Below are positions 45,129-54,630 of a DNA stretch of 64,000 nucleotides, one piece after another (position 1 is the stretch's first letter; each line of letters begins with the position of its first letter). The notes below the pieces were generated by a model. That model did no database searches and was not told the DNA's origin. It saw only the letters and a list, made by a program, of their open reading frames with translations. A program made the position numbers and the translations under genes. Source of the stretch: Oricola nitratireducens. Lineage in GTDB: Bacteria > Pseudomonadota > Alphaproteobacteria > Rhizobiales > Rhizobiaceae. The stretch lies in assembly GCF_014904745.1 (NCBI RefSeq), contig NZ_JACZCS010000005.1:7501-71500 (forward strand), given 5' to 3'.

Positions 45129-46235
45129 CTAGCGGTCGAGGAATTCGACGGTTGTCGCATTGACCAGCAGCGCTTTTTCCGCGCCGATCATGTGGCCGCT
45201 CTCGGCGACGACGGTCTCGACGTCGGGAATGTTCTGGGCGAGCGTGCGGGCGGCCTCGACATCGCCGACGATATCGTCCCCGGTGCCGAAGAAGACGAGC
45301 GTCGGGGCCTCAACGGCTTGCAGTTCCCCGGGCGTGAAGGAATGCGGCGGGACCGGATTGGGAATCGATCCGGCCAGGACCAGCCGGAACCATTCGCCGA
45401 AGCTCTCGCGCGTCACCGGGTCGTCGCCGAGCGCCCAGCGGAAGGCGAGATCGCGGATGGCGGGAAACGGGAAGGACTGCGCCAGCACCATGATCGCCAC
45501 GGTCCTGCCGGTCGGGCCATAGCCCATGGGGCAGAGCAGGACGAGCCGGCGGACGCGATCCGGCGCCTGGATGGCCATGGTGGTGGCGATGTAGCCGCCG
45601 ATCGATGCGCCGACCATGTCGGCGCGCGCGATGCCGAAATGGTCCATGATCGAACCGTAATAGGCGGCTATCGCGGGGCCGTCCTTCGGCACGGCGTCCC
45701 TGTTCTTCATCTCGTTGAGGCCGACCTCGCCGATATTGTCGATGGCATAGACGCGGTGGTTCCTCGCAAGGGCAGCTATATTGTGGATCCACGACCAGCC
45801 GGCGAGCGACGAGGCGTTGAAGAGCAGGACGGGCGGGCCGTCCTCGGGTCCGCTGACGATGACATGGATGCGGCCGTAATCCGTGCCGACGAACACGGCC
45901 TCATGCGGGACCGGCCAGTCCGCGAGCTTCTCGTCGTAGAGGCTATGGAATTCCGCCTCGATTTCGGGCGACTTGTAGATCGATGTCGCGGGATTGAGCG
46001 CCGTCACCGTGAAGACACCGGCGAGCAGGAGAACGACGCCGACCGCGCGCAGCCACGGGGAAAGCCGGAAGCCTGTCGCCGATTGCACAAGCGTCCACAC
46101 CGGCGGGAACGCGATCAGCGCCGCCAGCAGCATCAGGCCGGCCTGGATCGATCCGCCCATCGCGGTCAAGGCGATGGCGGCGAGCGCGAGAAAGAGCGCT
46201 GCAATCCAGCCGACCGCGGCAACGAGCAGGCGCAT
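45129..46235 (-). CDS. membrane-anchored alpha/beta hydrolase
   Basis: A 368-residue protein with three N-terminal membrane helices (about residues 3-25, 30-50 and 63-82) and an alpha/beta hydrolase domain. The nucleophile elbow is GASIGG with Ser211. The acid is likely in FFGTGDDIVGD and the His in ESGHMIG. HNIAALARNHRVYAIDNIGEVG is the oxyanion and strand region. The GGGAGGA ribosome site supports the ATG at 46235. Anchoring suggests a lipid or hydrophobic ester substrate, but this is inference. Confidence 0.88.
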   Translation of the reverse strand: MRLLVAAVGWIAALFLALAAIALTAMGGSIQAGLMLLAALIAFPPVWTLVQSATGFRLSPWLRAVGVVLLLAGVFTVTALNPATSIYKSPEIEAEFHSLYDEKLADWPVPHEAVFVGTDYGRIHVIVSGPEDGPPVLLFNASSLAGWSWIHNIAALARNHRVYAIDNIGEVGLNEMKNRDAVPKDGPAIAAYYGSIMDHFGIARADMVGASIGGYIATTMAIQAPDRVRRLVLLCPMGYGPTGRTVAIMVLAQSFPFPAIRDLAFRWALGDDPVTRESFGEWFRLVLAGSIPNPVPPHSFTPGELQAVEAPTLVFFGTGDDIVGDVEAARTLAQNIPDVETVVAESGHMIGAEKALLVNATTVEFLDR

Positions 46236-46319
46236 GCGTCATCCTCCCGTATCGCGGACACAAGACCACTCGCGGCGGGTTGCATCAATGACCCCCGTCA
46301 AATCGCCGGTGGATTGAAC

Positions 46320-46350
46320 TTGTCCACCGCAATCGGGCAGCGGCGACAAT
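46320..46350 (+). promoter_or_regulatory. promoter-like element D, before the muramidase gene
   Basis: TTGTCCACCGC on the plus strand at 46320-46330 with GACAAT about 19 bases after TTGTCC. It ends some 30 bases before the muramidase start and is the fourth copy of the element. Confidence 0.4.
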
Positions 46351-46375
46351 CGTCCGGACGAAACGGAAAACGTGA

Positions 46376-47302
46376 TTGGCGATGTTCTCGACGGAAACGA
46401 CGGAAGCGATTACAGGCGCGGCGCGCGAGGCGGGACTGGAGGCGGCGGCGCTGCTGGCGATCGCCGAGGTCGAAAGCGGCGGGCGTGCTTTCGCGGTGGT
46501 GGAGGGCAAGCCCGAACCCCTGATCCGGTTCGAGGGGCATTATTTCGACCGGCTGCTCGACGACGCGAACCGTGCGAAAGCGCGGGCAAGGGGGCTGGCG
46601 TCGCCCGCCATGGGCGCGGTGAAGAACCCGGCCAGCCAGGCGGCGCGGTGGAAATTGCTGGAAGACGCCATGGCGATCGACCGCGACGCGGCGCTGCAAT
46701 CGGTCTCCTGGGGCATCGGCCAGGTGATGGGGTCGCACTGGAAAGCGCTCGGTTACGGATCGGTCGAGGATCTCGTCGCCGAGGCGCGCTCCGGGGTGGA
46801 CGGCCAGATCCGGCTGATGCTGCGGTTTCTCGAGCATGAAGGGTTGATCGAGACCATCCGGGCGCGCGACTGGGCCGCCTTCGCGCGGGCGTATAACGGG
46901 CCGCGCTACAAGGTTCATCGCTACGACAGCCGGATCGCGGCCGCCCATGCGCGTTACCGGCGCGGGGCAGGTGACGGAAGGGGCAGGCAAACGGGGCTGC
47001 TGCGGCGCGGCGACCGGGGCGACGCGGTGACCGAGTTGCAGCGGATGCTGACGGCGGCGGGCTATCCGCTGGCGCCGGACGGGCGTTTCGGTCCGGAGAC
47101 CGCGCGGGCGGTCGAACTTTTCCAGGCCGATTGCGGTCTTGCGTCAGACGGCATTGCCGGGCCGGCGACGAAGGCGGAACTGTCGCGCGTGCTCGGCGCG
47201 AGGCCGGCGCCGCGCCGTCTGCTGTGGCTGATCGGTCTCTTGCGCCGTATGATGCCGTTTGCCGCCCGCATTGTCCGGCGACAGGCTGGACGCCGGGGCT
47301 AA
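46376..47302 (+). CDS. N-acetylmuramidase (DUF3380) with peptidoglycan-binding domain
   Basis: A 308-residue endolysin-like protein. Residues 1-190 form the DUF3380 muramidase domain, with the likely catalytic Glu in IAEVESGGRAF and SWGIGQVMGSHW. Residues 205-270 are a type 1 peptidoglycan-binding domain (RRGDRGDAVTELQRMLTAAG). A hydrophobic C-terminal stretch (LLWLIGLLRRMMPFAARIV) could anchor it. The start is either TTG 46376 or ATG 46382. The two-domain layout is typical of phage lysins, but no other phage genes are near. It may be a domesticated lysin or a cell-wall remodelling enzyme. Confidence 0.85.
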   Translation: MAMFSTETTEAITGAAREAGLEAAALLAIAEVESGGRAFAVVEGKPEPLIRFEGHYFDRLLDDANRAKARARGLASPAMGAVKNPASQAARWKLLEDAMAIDRDAALQSVSWGIGQVMGSHWKALGYGSVEDLVAEARSGVDGQIRLMLRFLEHEGLIETIRARDWAAFARAYNGPRYKVHRYDSRIAAAHARYRRGAGDGRGRQTGLLRRGDRGDAVTELQRMLTAAGYPLAPDGRFGPETARAVELFQADCGLASDGIAGPATKAELSRVLGARPAPRRLLWLIGLLRRMMPFAARIVRRQAGRRG

Positions 47303-47345
47303 ACCGATTTAAACGCCAAGGCATCACTTCATCGAGGACCGTCAC

Positions 47346-47981
47346 ATGCCCCAGAACACGGATGCGCTTCTTCCCATCATGACCGGCCAGGCGGTGATCC
47401 CGGTCATCGTACTCGACGACGCGAAAGACGCGGTGCCGCTGGCGAGGGCGCTGGTCGCCGGCGGTCTGCCGGCGATCGAGATCACGTTGCGCACCGATGC
47501 CGCGCTGGAGTCGATCCGCAGGGTGGCGGCGGAGGTGCCGGATGCGGTGGTCGGCGCGGGGACGATCCTCAATGCCAGGCAGTTCGACCAGGCCGTCGAG
47601 GCGGGATCGAAATTCATCGTCAGCCCGGGCCTTTCGCCGGAACTGATCGACGCGGCCGAGGGCGGCCCGGTGCCGCTCTTACCCGGCGCGGTGACCGCGT
47701 CGGAGATCATGGCGGCGCTGGAAGAGGGCTATTGCCTGCTGAAATTCTTCCCGGCCGAGCAGGCCGGCGGCGCGGCCTATCTGAAGTCGCTGTCGTCGCC
47801 CTTCGGGGCTGTGAAATTCTGCCCGACGGGCGGCGTCTCGGCGGCCAATGCGACAGACTACCTGTCGCTGCCGAACGTGCTGTGCGTCGGCGGCTCCTGG
47901 GTGGCGCCGAAGGACGCGGTCATGGCCGGCGACTGGGCGCGGATCACGGCGCTGTCGAAAGAGGCCGCTGCGCTGAAATAG
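47346..47981 (+). CDS. eda: bifunctional KDPG/KHG aldolase Eda
   Basis: A 211-residue class I aldolase that splits 2-keto-3-deoxy-6-phosphogluconate (Entner-Doudoroff) and 4-hydroxy-2-oxoglutarate. The Schiff-base Lys is in LLKFFPAEQ, the catalytic Glu in IEITLRT, and PTGGVSAAN binds phosphate. VGAGTILNARQFDQAVEAG is characteristic. It stands alone between the muramidase gene and a strong bidirectional terminator. Confidence 0.94.
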   Translation: MPQNTDALLPIMTGQAVIPVIVLDDAKDAVPLARALVAGGLPAIEITLRTDAALESIRRVAAEVPDAVVGAGTILNARQFDQAVEAGSKFIVSPGLSPELIDAAEGGPVPLLPGAVTASEIMAALEEGYCLLKFFPAEQAGGAAYLKSLSSPFGAVKFCPTGGVSAANATDYLSLPNVLCVGGSWVAPKDAVMAGDWARITALSKEAAALK

Positions 47982-48013
47982 GCCCGGCGCGATCCCGCAA
48001 TCTAGCCCTAAAA

Positions 48014-48053
48014 GAAAAACCCGGGACGGCGGACCGTCCCGGGTTTCTTTTTG
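48014..48053. terminator. bidirectional terminator between eda and the TRAP gene
   Basis: AAACCCGGGACGG (48017-48029) pairs perfectly with CCGTCCCGGGTTT (48034-48046), with T-rich sequence on the right and A-rich on the left. It can end both the eda transcript and the convergent TRAP-binding-protein transcript. Confidence 0.9.
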
Positions 48054-48068
48054 CCAGTTCTTGCGGGC

Positions 48069-49223
<1,155 letters not shown>

Positions 49224-49461
49224 TCACGGGACTGTTTCACGGCGGAACTCGGCGTGTACCTTACAGCTTTGCCTTTGCCTGTCCAGCAGGCAGGGCGGGG
49301 CAATTTGCCCCAAATGGTAAATTTTCTTGTCCACTTGCCATCAGCGCGCGCGGCCGGAACAATACATGCGACACCGTGCCCAAAATGCAGGCAAAACAAG
49401 GCCATTGCGCGCGCGCAGACACCGATACATAAAGCGCGTGATTCCGACGGAGTGAAACAAT

Positions 49462-50220
49462 ATGCAACCGATCGTCGCCGTGGTGGCCGATGTCCGCGAT
49501 TTCGACAATTACCGCTGGCACGCCGCGCCGCAGACCTATCTTGAGGCCGCGGTGGCGGTCGCGGGCGTGCTTCCGCTGATCGTTCCGGCCTTCGGCGAGG
49601 ATGTCGACTACGAGGCGCTGCTGACGCGCGTCGATGGCGTGCTGCTGACGGGCTCGAAGTCGAATGTGCACCCGTCGCTCTACGGCGAGGCGACGACGCC
49701 CGACCACGAACCCTATGACGAGGCGCGCGACGCGACGTCGATGCCGCTGATCCGCGCCGCGATCGATGCCGGCGTGCCGCTGTTCGCGATCTGCCGCGGC
49801 ATGCAGGAGCTCAACGTCGCGCTCGGCGGATCGATCGCGCACGAGATCCAGACGCGCGAGGGAATCGCCGATCACCGCGCGCCGGTCAGCGACGACCAGG
49901 ATGTCCGCTTCCAGCTGACCCACGGCGTCGACGTGAAGAAGGGCGGATGCCTGGAGAGCATCTTTAACGCCGACCGGGTCGAGGTGAACTCGCTGCACCG
50001 CCAGGCGCTGGAGAAACTGGCGCCGGGACTGACGGTCGAGGCGAGCGCCGAGGACGGCACGATCGAGGCGGTTACCGTCGAGGGCGCGAAAGGGTTCGTC
50101 GTCGGCGTGCAGTGGCATCCCGAATACTGGGCGAAGTCCGACCATCCCTCCGGAGCGCTTTTCCGCGCCTTCGGGGACGCGGCGCGGGCGCGCGCGGCGA
50201 AGCGGGCGCTCGTTGCCTGA
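49462..50220 (+). CDS. gamma-glutamyl-gamma-aminobutyrate hydrolase (PuuD)-family peptidase
   Basis: A 252-residue class I GATase-like peptidase of the PuuD type. The triad is Cys111 in FAICRGMQELN and His/Glu in VQWHPEYW. LLTGSKSNVHPSLYG is a family segment. PuuD releases GABA and glutamate from the gamma-glutamyl adduct in the putrescine pathway. Together with the PuuC-like dehydrogenase and glutamine-synthetase-like ligase elsewhere in the window, this points to gamma-glutamyl amine metabolism, although the genes are 15-25 kb apart. Confidence 0.87.
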   Translation: MQPIVAVVADVRDFDNYRWHAAPQTYLEAAVAVAGVLPLIVPAFGEDVDYEALLTRVDGVLLTGSKSNVHPSLYGEATTPDHEPYDEARDATSMPLIRAAIDAGVPLFAICRGMQELNVALGGSIAHEIQTREGIADHRAPVSDDQDVRFQLTHGVDVKKGGCLESIFNADRVEVNSLHRQALEKLAPGLTVEASAEDGTIEAVTVEGAKGFVVGVQWHPEYWAKSDHPSGALFRAFGDAARARAAKRALVA

Positions 50221-50251
50221 AAGGTTTCGCGGAAAAAATTTCGCGAACAGG

Positions 50252-50280
50252 GGAATAGAACAGCTCCCGGCGGTGTCTTA
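50252..50280 (+). promoter_or_regulatory. probable ECF sigma promoter
   Basis: GGAATA at 50252 and GTCTTA at 50275 are separated by 17 bases and lie 58 bases before the secreted-protein gene that heads the sigma factor operon. A GGAA-type -35 fits ECF sigma factors, so autoregulation is likely. The assignment is by pattern only. Confidence 0.4.
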
Positions 50281-50337
50281 CGCCTTGAAGACGGACGGTT
50301 CCGTTTTCGCAGGACACACGATCAAGGGAGTTATCCG

Positions 50338-50709
50338 ATGAGAACCGCCATAGTCGCAACCGCCGCCTTTTTCCTGATCGCGGGGGCCGCCGCCGCCGCG
50401 CCCGTGACCACCGTCTCCACCGCCAAGGGCGACGTGCTCGCCGGGGAGAACGGCATGACGCTCTATACCTTCAAGAACGACAAGAAGGGCGTTTCGAACT
50501 GCAACGGCGGCTGCGCCAAGAACTGGCCGCCGCTGGCCGCCGCCGACGGCGACAAGGCGGACGGTCCGTATTCGGTTATCGAGCGCAAGGACGGCTCCTA
50601 CCAGTGGGCCAAGAACGGCATGCCGCTGTATTTCTGGATCAAGGATGCAAAGAAAGGCGACACCACCGGCGACGGTGTCAACGGCGTGTGGGACATTGCC
50701 CGTCCCTGA
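50338..50709 (+). CDS. secreted COG4315-type repeat protein
   Basis: A 123-residue exported protein. The Sec signal covers residues 1-21 (AIVATAAFFLIAGAAAAA). The mature part contains the two repeat-like modules of the COG4315 family: GENGMTLYTFKND..SNCNGGCAKNWPPL with a Cys pair, and WAKNGMPLYFWIKDAKKGDTTGDG. Function is unknown. It commonly travels with ECF sigma genes, and it is the first gene of this sigma operon. It may be the envelope target of the regulon. Confidence 0.85.
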   Translation: MRTAIVATAAFFLIAGAAAAAPVTTVSTAKGDVLAGENGMTLYTFKNDKKGVSNCNGGCAKNWPPLAAADGDKADGPYSVIERKDGSYQWAKNGMPLYFWIKDAKKGDTTGDGVNGVWDIARP

Positions 50710-50775
50710 CCCTCTGACACGCGATTGCCCGTTCCGGGCGGGGGCGCGCTCGCGCGCCCCCAAGGGCGTGAGCGC

Positions 50776-51279
50776 ATGAACCGGTTCGAGACGCAAGTGC
50801 TGGAAATCCTGCCGCGCCTGCGGCGCTACGCGCGCAGCCTGTCGCGCTCGAACGACGACGCCGAAGACCTGGTGCAGGACTGCGTCGAGAAGGCGCTGGC
50901 GCGCCGCGCGACCTGGCGGGGCGACAATCTGCAGGGCTGGCTGATGACGATCCTGACCAATCTCAACCGCAACCGGGCGCGCCGGCTGGGCGCCATGCCG
51001 GCTTTCGTCGAAATCGACGAGGCGAACGAACCGGCAAGCGACGCGCCGGAGCGCGATCCCTTGCAAAGCGACCGGCTGGCGGCGGCGCTCAACCGGCTCG
51101 ACCCGGACCAGAGGGCGGTGCTGATGCTGGTCGTTGTCGAGGGCTACCGCTACGCGGAAGTGGCCGCCATGCTGGAGATCCCGATCGGAACCGTGATGTC
51201 GCGCCTGTCGCGGGCGCGGCGCAACCTGGCCTCGGCGCTTGCGGCCGGCAATGTAGTGGAATTGCGGAGAAGCAGATGA
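50776..51279 (+). CDS. ECF-family RNA polymerase sigma factor
   Basis: A 167-residue ECF sigma factor. Region 2 runs from LRRYARSLSRSNDDAEDLVQDCVEKAL and region 4 from LDPDQRAVLMLVVVEGYRYAEVAAMLEIPIGTVMSRLSRARRNL. The ATG at 50776 is preferred over the frame's upstream start because the protein then begins MNRFETQVLEILPRLRRYA. It overlaps the anti-sigma gene by four bases. Confidence 0.93.
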   Translation: MNRFETQVLEILPRLRRYARSLSRSNDDAEDLVQDCVEKALARRATWRGDNLQGWLMTILTNLNRNRARRLGAMPAFVEIDEANEPASDAPERDPLQSDRLAAALNRLDPDQRAVLMLVVVEGYRYAEVAAMLEIPIGTVMSRLSRARRNLASALAAGNVVELRRSR

Positions 51280-52058
51280 CCGACCGCCCGACAAGCGACA
51301 TCGGCGAAGACGACCTTCATGCCTATGTGGACAGCGCACTCGACCCGCAGCGCCGCGCGGCGGTGGAGGCGTGGCTCGCCGGCAATCCGCAGGCGGCAGC
51401 CGACGTCGCCACATGGCAGGCGCAGAACGAGGCGATCCGCAGCGCGTTCGGGCGCGAACCGGCCCTCGCCAGTACTGCGGACAGGGCGCTGATCGCCGGC
51501 GCCTCGGCGCGCCGGCCGAGGCGATTCGCCTGGGCGATGGCGGCGGGTTTCGCGCTGTTCTTCCTCGCCGGCGGCGGCACTGGCGCGCTGATGACCGCCA
51601 CCTTCACCGATCGCGGCGGCGAGCAGGTCGCGCTGATGCTGCCGGAGGCGTCGAAGACCAATTATCTCGTCTATGCGAGCGAGGTGCGCCATCCGGTCGA
51701 GGTCGGCGCGGACCAGGAACAGCATCTCGTCAACTGGCTCGGCGCGCGCATCGGCCGCAAGCTCAGTGCGCCCGACCTGACCGCAAAAGGCTTCCTGCTC
51801 GTCGGCGGCCGGCTGGTGCCGTTCGCCGAGAAGCCGGGTGCGATGCTGATGTACGAGGACGCGGGCGGCGACAGGGTGACGGTGCTGATCGGCACCAACC
51901 CGGCGCATGAGGGCACGGATTTCCGCTTCGAGGAAAGCGAGGGCGTCTCGACGTTCTACTGGACGGACGGAGGTTTCGGCTACGCCCTGTCGGGCGCGGT
52001 CGACCGCGAGACGCTGCTCGGCCTCGCGCATCTGTGCTACGCGCAATACGAAACGTGA
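51276..52058 (+). CDS. membrane anti-sigma factor
   Basis: A 260-residue anti-sigma factor partner. The cytoplasmic N-terminus (EDDLHAYVDSALDPQRRAAVEAWLA) is the zinc-less anti-sigma helix pack that binds the sigma factor. A single membrane helix spans about 84-106 (FAWAMAAGFALFFLAGGGTGAL). The rest is periplasmic. The ATG overlaps the sigma stop. Envelope stress probably releases the sigma factor. Confidence 0.9.
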   Translation: MTDRPTSDIGEDDLHAYVDSALDPQRRAAVEAWLAGNPQAAADVATWQAQNEAIRSAFGREPALASTADRALIAGASARRPRRFAWAMAAGFALFFLAGGGTGALMTATFTDRGGEQVALMLPEASKTNYLVYASEVRHPVEVGADQEQHLVNWLGARIGRKLSAPDLTAKGFLLVGGRLVPFAEKPGAMLMYEDAGGDRVTVLIGTNPAHEGTDFRFEESEGVSTFYWTDGGFGYALSGAVDRETLLGLAHLCYAQYET

Positions 52059-52064
52059 CGCGGC

Positions 52065-52478
52065 TCAGAACGCCTCGAAGGAAAGCGCGAGGTTCTTCGG
52101 TTCGACGACGTCCCAGCCATATTTGTCGCTGACGGAAAGCCGCATCAGCACATTGCCCTGGCGGTCGGTGATGCGCACCTTGCCGGTCTCTGTGTCCTGC
52201 CAGGTGCGCGCATCCGCGAGGTCGGCGGGCATGCCGTCGCAATGGCCCGGTTCGAGGCGGTGGATGTCGTAGCCGGGGGCGCGGTGCAGGGCGACGATGC
52301 AGGTGTGGTTGTGGGCGTGATCGACAACCATGAAACGGTCGGCGTTTTCGGCGGAGACGACCGAGGCGGTGGTCATCGGGTCGATGCCGGGACCAGCATT
52401 GCCGTAGCTCATCGCGACCATTCCCGTGACGCCGAGAACGACGGCGCCGTTGATCCAGTATGCGTATGATCTCATCAT
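52065..52478 (-). CDS. small secreted or membrane-anchored protein, AprI/Inh-like
   Basis: A 137-residue protein with one N-terminal hydrophobic helix (AYWINGAVVLGVTGMVAM). The remaining domain has a disulfide-type Cys pair (HTCIVALHR, GHCDGMP) and a WQDTETGKVRITDRQGNVLMRL strand pattern reminiscent of AprI/Inh-type protease inhibitors. It ends 6 bases from the anti-sigma stop, convergent to it. The family call is tentative. Confidence 0.5.
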   Translation of the reverse strand: MMRSYAYWINGAVVLGVTGMVAMSYGNAGPGIDPMTTASVVSAENADRFMVVDHAHNHTCIVALHRAPGYDIHRLEPGHCDGMPADLADARTWQDTETGKVRITDRQGNVLMRLSVSDKYGWDVVEPKNLALSFEAF

Positions 52479-52560
52479 TCACCCGCCGCGCTTGTACAAA
52501 CAGGCGCCGACTATCGGCGAATTATGGTTAAGGGCTTGCTAACGGATGGCGGACGCGCCG

Positions 52561-53556
52561 TCAGTAGCGCCGGTGGACGCGCTGGGCGCTGACCAGCCGC
52601 CGGTTCCTGATGTGCTCGCGCAGGAAGACGAAGAGGCCGCTGCCCATGATCAGGACGATGCCCGCGGTCACGACGGCGCCCGGAACCTCGCCCCAGATCA
52701 GCCAGCCCCACATCACGGCAAGCGGCAGGCCGACATATTCGAACGGCGCGATCGTGGCGGCATCGGCGAGACGGTAAGCCTGCGACAGCGAATAGGCGAC
52801 AATCGCCGAGTTCAGGCCGAGGCCGAGGAAAAGCCAGATGTCGGCGCCTTGCGGCCAGACCCAGGCGCGCAGCAGGAAGCGGACGCTTTCGTTGCCGGAT
52901 CCATCCGCGAAGCGGCCGTCGCCGGCGACCAGGAAGAAGCCCAGCGAGACAAGGATGAAAATGGCCTGGATATAGACGGCCATCGCCGACGCCTTGGTCG
53001 ACGCGCCGAGCTTGCGCGTCAGGATCTGGTAGAGCGCATAGGTGAAGGCGGCGAGAACCGGCAGCAGCAGGGTCAGGAGCCCGGCGCCGATTTCTCCTCC
53101 CCTGTCCCAGGGGCGCAGCATGACGACGACGCCGACGAAACCGAAGCCGACCGCGCCGAGCCGGTAGGCGCCGATCCTTTCGCCGAGCAGCGGAACCGCC
53201 AAGAGCGTGATCATCAGCGGCGCGACGAAGAACAGGGCGGTGGCCTCGGCGAGCGGCACCACGGCAAGCGCGGTGAAGAATGTGAGGTTTGAAATCACGA
53301 TCACGAGGCCGCGAAAGAGATGCAGCAGGGGCCTGCGGGTGCGCAGGATCGCCACCCCGCCCTCCATCTGCACGAGAAGAAGCGAGAACGCGATGCCGAT
53401 CAGCGAGCGCGTGAACACCATCTGGTGCAGCGGGTAGCCGGCGGACAACTGCTTGATCAGCATGTCGTTGACCGAGATCGCCGACACGCCGACCAGGATG
53501 AAGGCGATGCCGACGGCCGACTGCCGGGCGGGGGCTGTTGCGGCTTGCGTGCTCAT
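52561..53556 (-). CDS. DMT-superfamily (EamA) transporter
   Basis: A 331-residue membrane protein with ten helices in two EamA repeats (FRGLVIVISNLTFFTALAVVPLAEA, FEYVGLPLAVMWGWLIWGE). Members export or import small metabolites and amino acids. The substrate cannot be predicted. It stands alone between the AprI-like gene and the dehydrogenase on the same strand. Confidence 0.92.
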   Translation of the reverse strand: MSTQAATAPARQSAVGIAFILVGVSAISVNDMLIKQLSAGYPLHQMVFTRSLIGIAFSLLLVQMEGGVAILRTRRPLLHLFRGLVIVISNLTFFTALAVVPLAEATALFFVAPLMITLLAVPLLGERIGAYRLGAVGFGFVGVVVMLRPWDRGGEIGAGLLTLLLPVLAAFTYALYQILTRKLGASTKASAMAVYIQAIFILVSLGFFLVAGDGRFADGSGNESVRFLLRAWVWPQGADIWLFLGLGLNSAIVAYSLSQAYRLADAATIAPFEYVGLPLAVMWGWLIWGEVPGAVVTAGIVLIMGSGLFVFLREHIRNRRLVSAQRVHRRY

Positions 53557-53641
53557 GATCCCCGCCTATCACGGGGCGATGCGCGGCGACATGACGATTG
53601 CGACACCGCGGAGCGGTTCGCCGGTGCCGTGTCGCGTCTTG

Positions 53642-54628
53642 CTATTGCGCCGTGCGTTTCGCCAGATGGCGGGCTTCGGGGACGGCGGTGACGGTCTCGC
53701 CGTTCGAGAACCACGAGACGAGGTTGTCGGCGACGAGGTCGCCCATCATGGCGCGGGTGTGGCGCGAGGCCGAGCCGACATGCGGCATCAGGCAGACATT
53801 CTTCATGGCGATCAGCTCGGCGGGGACATGCGGCTCGTCCTCGAAGACGTCGAGGCCGGCGGCGGCGATGACGCCGTCCTTGAGAGCGGCGATCAGCGCC
53901 TGTTCGTCGACGACGGTGCCGCGGCCAATATTGACCAGCACGCCGTTCGGCCCGAGCGCCTTCAGGATCTTGGCGTCGACGGTGTGGCGGGTCTCCGGCG
54001 TGCCGGGCACGACGCAGATCAGCGTGTCGACGGCGCTTGCAAGGTCTTCCAGCGTCGCGTGATACGGATAGGCGACATCGGCGGCCTTGCTGCGGTTGTA
54101 GTAATGCACCGGCAGGCCGAATGCCTCGACGCGGCGCGCGATCGCCTTGCCGATGCGGCCGAGGCCGTAGATGCCGACGGTGCGTTCGCGCAATGTCAGC
54201 GGAGTGAGCGGGTAGTTTCCCTCGCTTTCCCACTTGCCCTGGCGCAGCCATTGCTCGGCGGGCCAGAATTCGCGGGTGGCGTTGAGCAGCAGGGCGAGCG
54301 CGGTGTCGGCGACCTCCTCGTCGAGGACGTTCGGGGTGTGGGTGACCGGAATGCCCTTGGCGACCGCGTGCAGGGTCGAGGCGGGGTCGTAGCCGACGCC
54401 GAAATTGGCGATGATCTCCAGTTTCGGCAGGGCGTCGATCAACGGGATATAGTCGGGGCTAAGCCAGGCGGCCAGCGCGCGGATCTCGCCGCGCCGTTCG
54501 GCGGGGATCAGCGCCGGATCGGGCTTGTCGAAGGGCACGGCGGCGAATTCGGCTTCGATGCGCTCGCTGGCGCGCCAGTTGAAGCGCGCCGGCAGCGCGA
54601 CGCTGACGGCTTTCAGGTTCTGCGGCAT
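53642..54628 (-). CDS. D-2-hydroxyacid dehydrogenase (glyoxylate/hydroxypyruvate reductase type)
   Basis: A 328-residue NAD(P)-dependent D-2-hydroxyacid dehydrogenase. The dinucleotide motif is GIYGLGRIGKAIARR. The catalytic residues are Arg in NIGRGTVVDE, Glu in GLDVFEDEPHVP and His in CLMPHVGSAS. NFGVGYD and THTPNVLDEEVADTAL are typical. The ATG at 54628 lies two bases after the LacI stop, so the gene is coupled to its regulator. It probably reduces hydroxypyruvate, glyoxylate or a sugar-derived keto acid. Confidence 0.92.
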   Translation of the reverse strand: MPQNLKAVSVALPARFNWRASERIEAEFAAVPFDKPDPALIPAERRGEIRALAAWLSPDYIPLIDALPKLEIIANFGVGYDPASTLHAVAKGIPVTHTPNVLDEEVADTALALLLNATREFWPAEQWLRQGKWESEGNYPLTPLTLRERTVGIYGLGRIGKAIARRVEAFGLPVHYYNRSKAADVAYPYHATLEDLASAVDTLICVVPGTPETRHTVDAKILKALGPNGVLVNIGRGTVVDEQALIAALKDGVIAAAGLDVFEDEPHVPAELIAMKNVCLMPHVGSASRHTRAMMGDLVADNLVSWFSNGETVTAVPEARHLAKRTAQ

Positions 54629-54630
54629 GG

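Noticed and set aside
44544-46523. A 659-codon open frame on the plus strand.
   Set aside because: It lies antisense to the alpha/beta hydrolase and the Cys-rich gene, has a composition typical of GC-rich shadow frames (Arg, Asp, Gly, His), and lacks any recognisable domain.
46376-47302. A prophage around the endolysin-like gene.
   Set aside because: Flanking genes are metabolic (hydrolase, eda) and no capsid, tail, holin or integrase gene is present.
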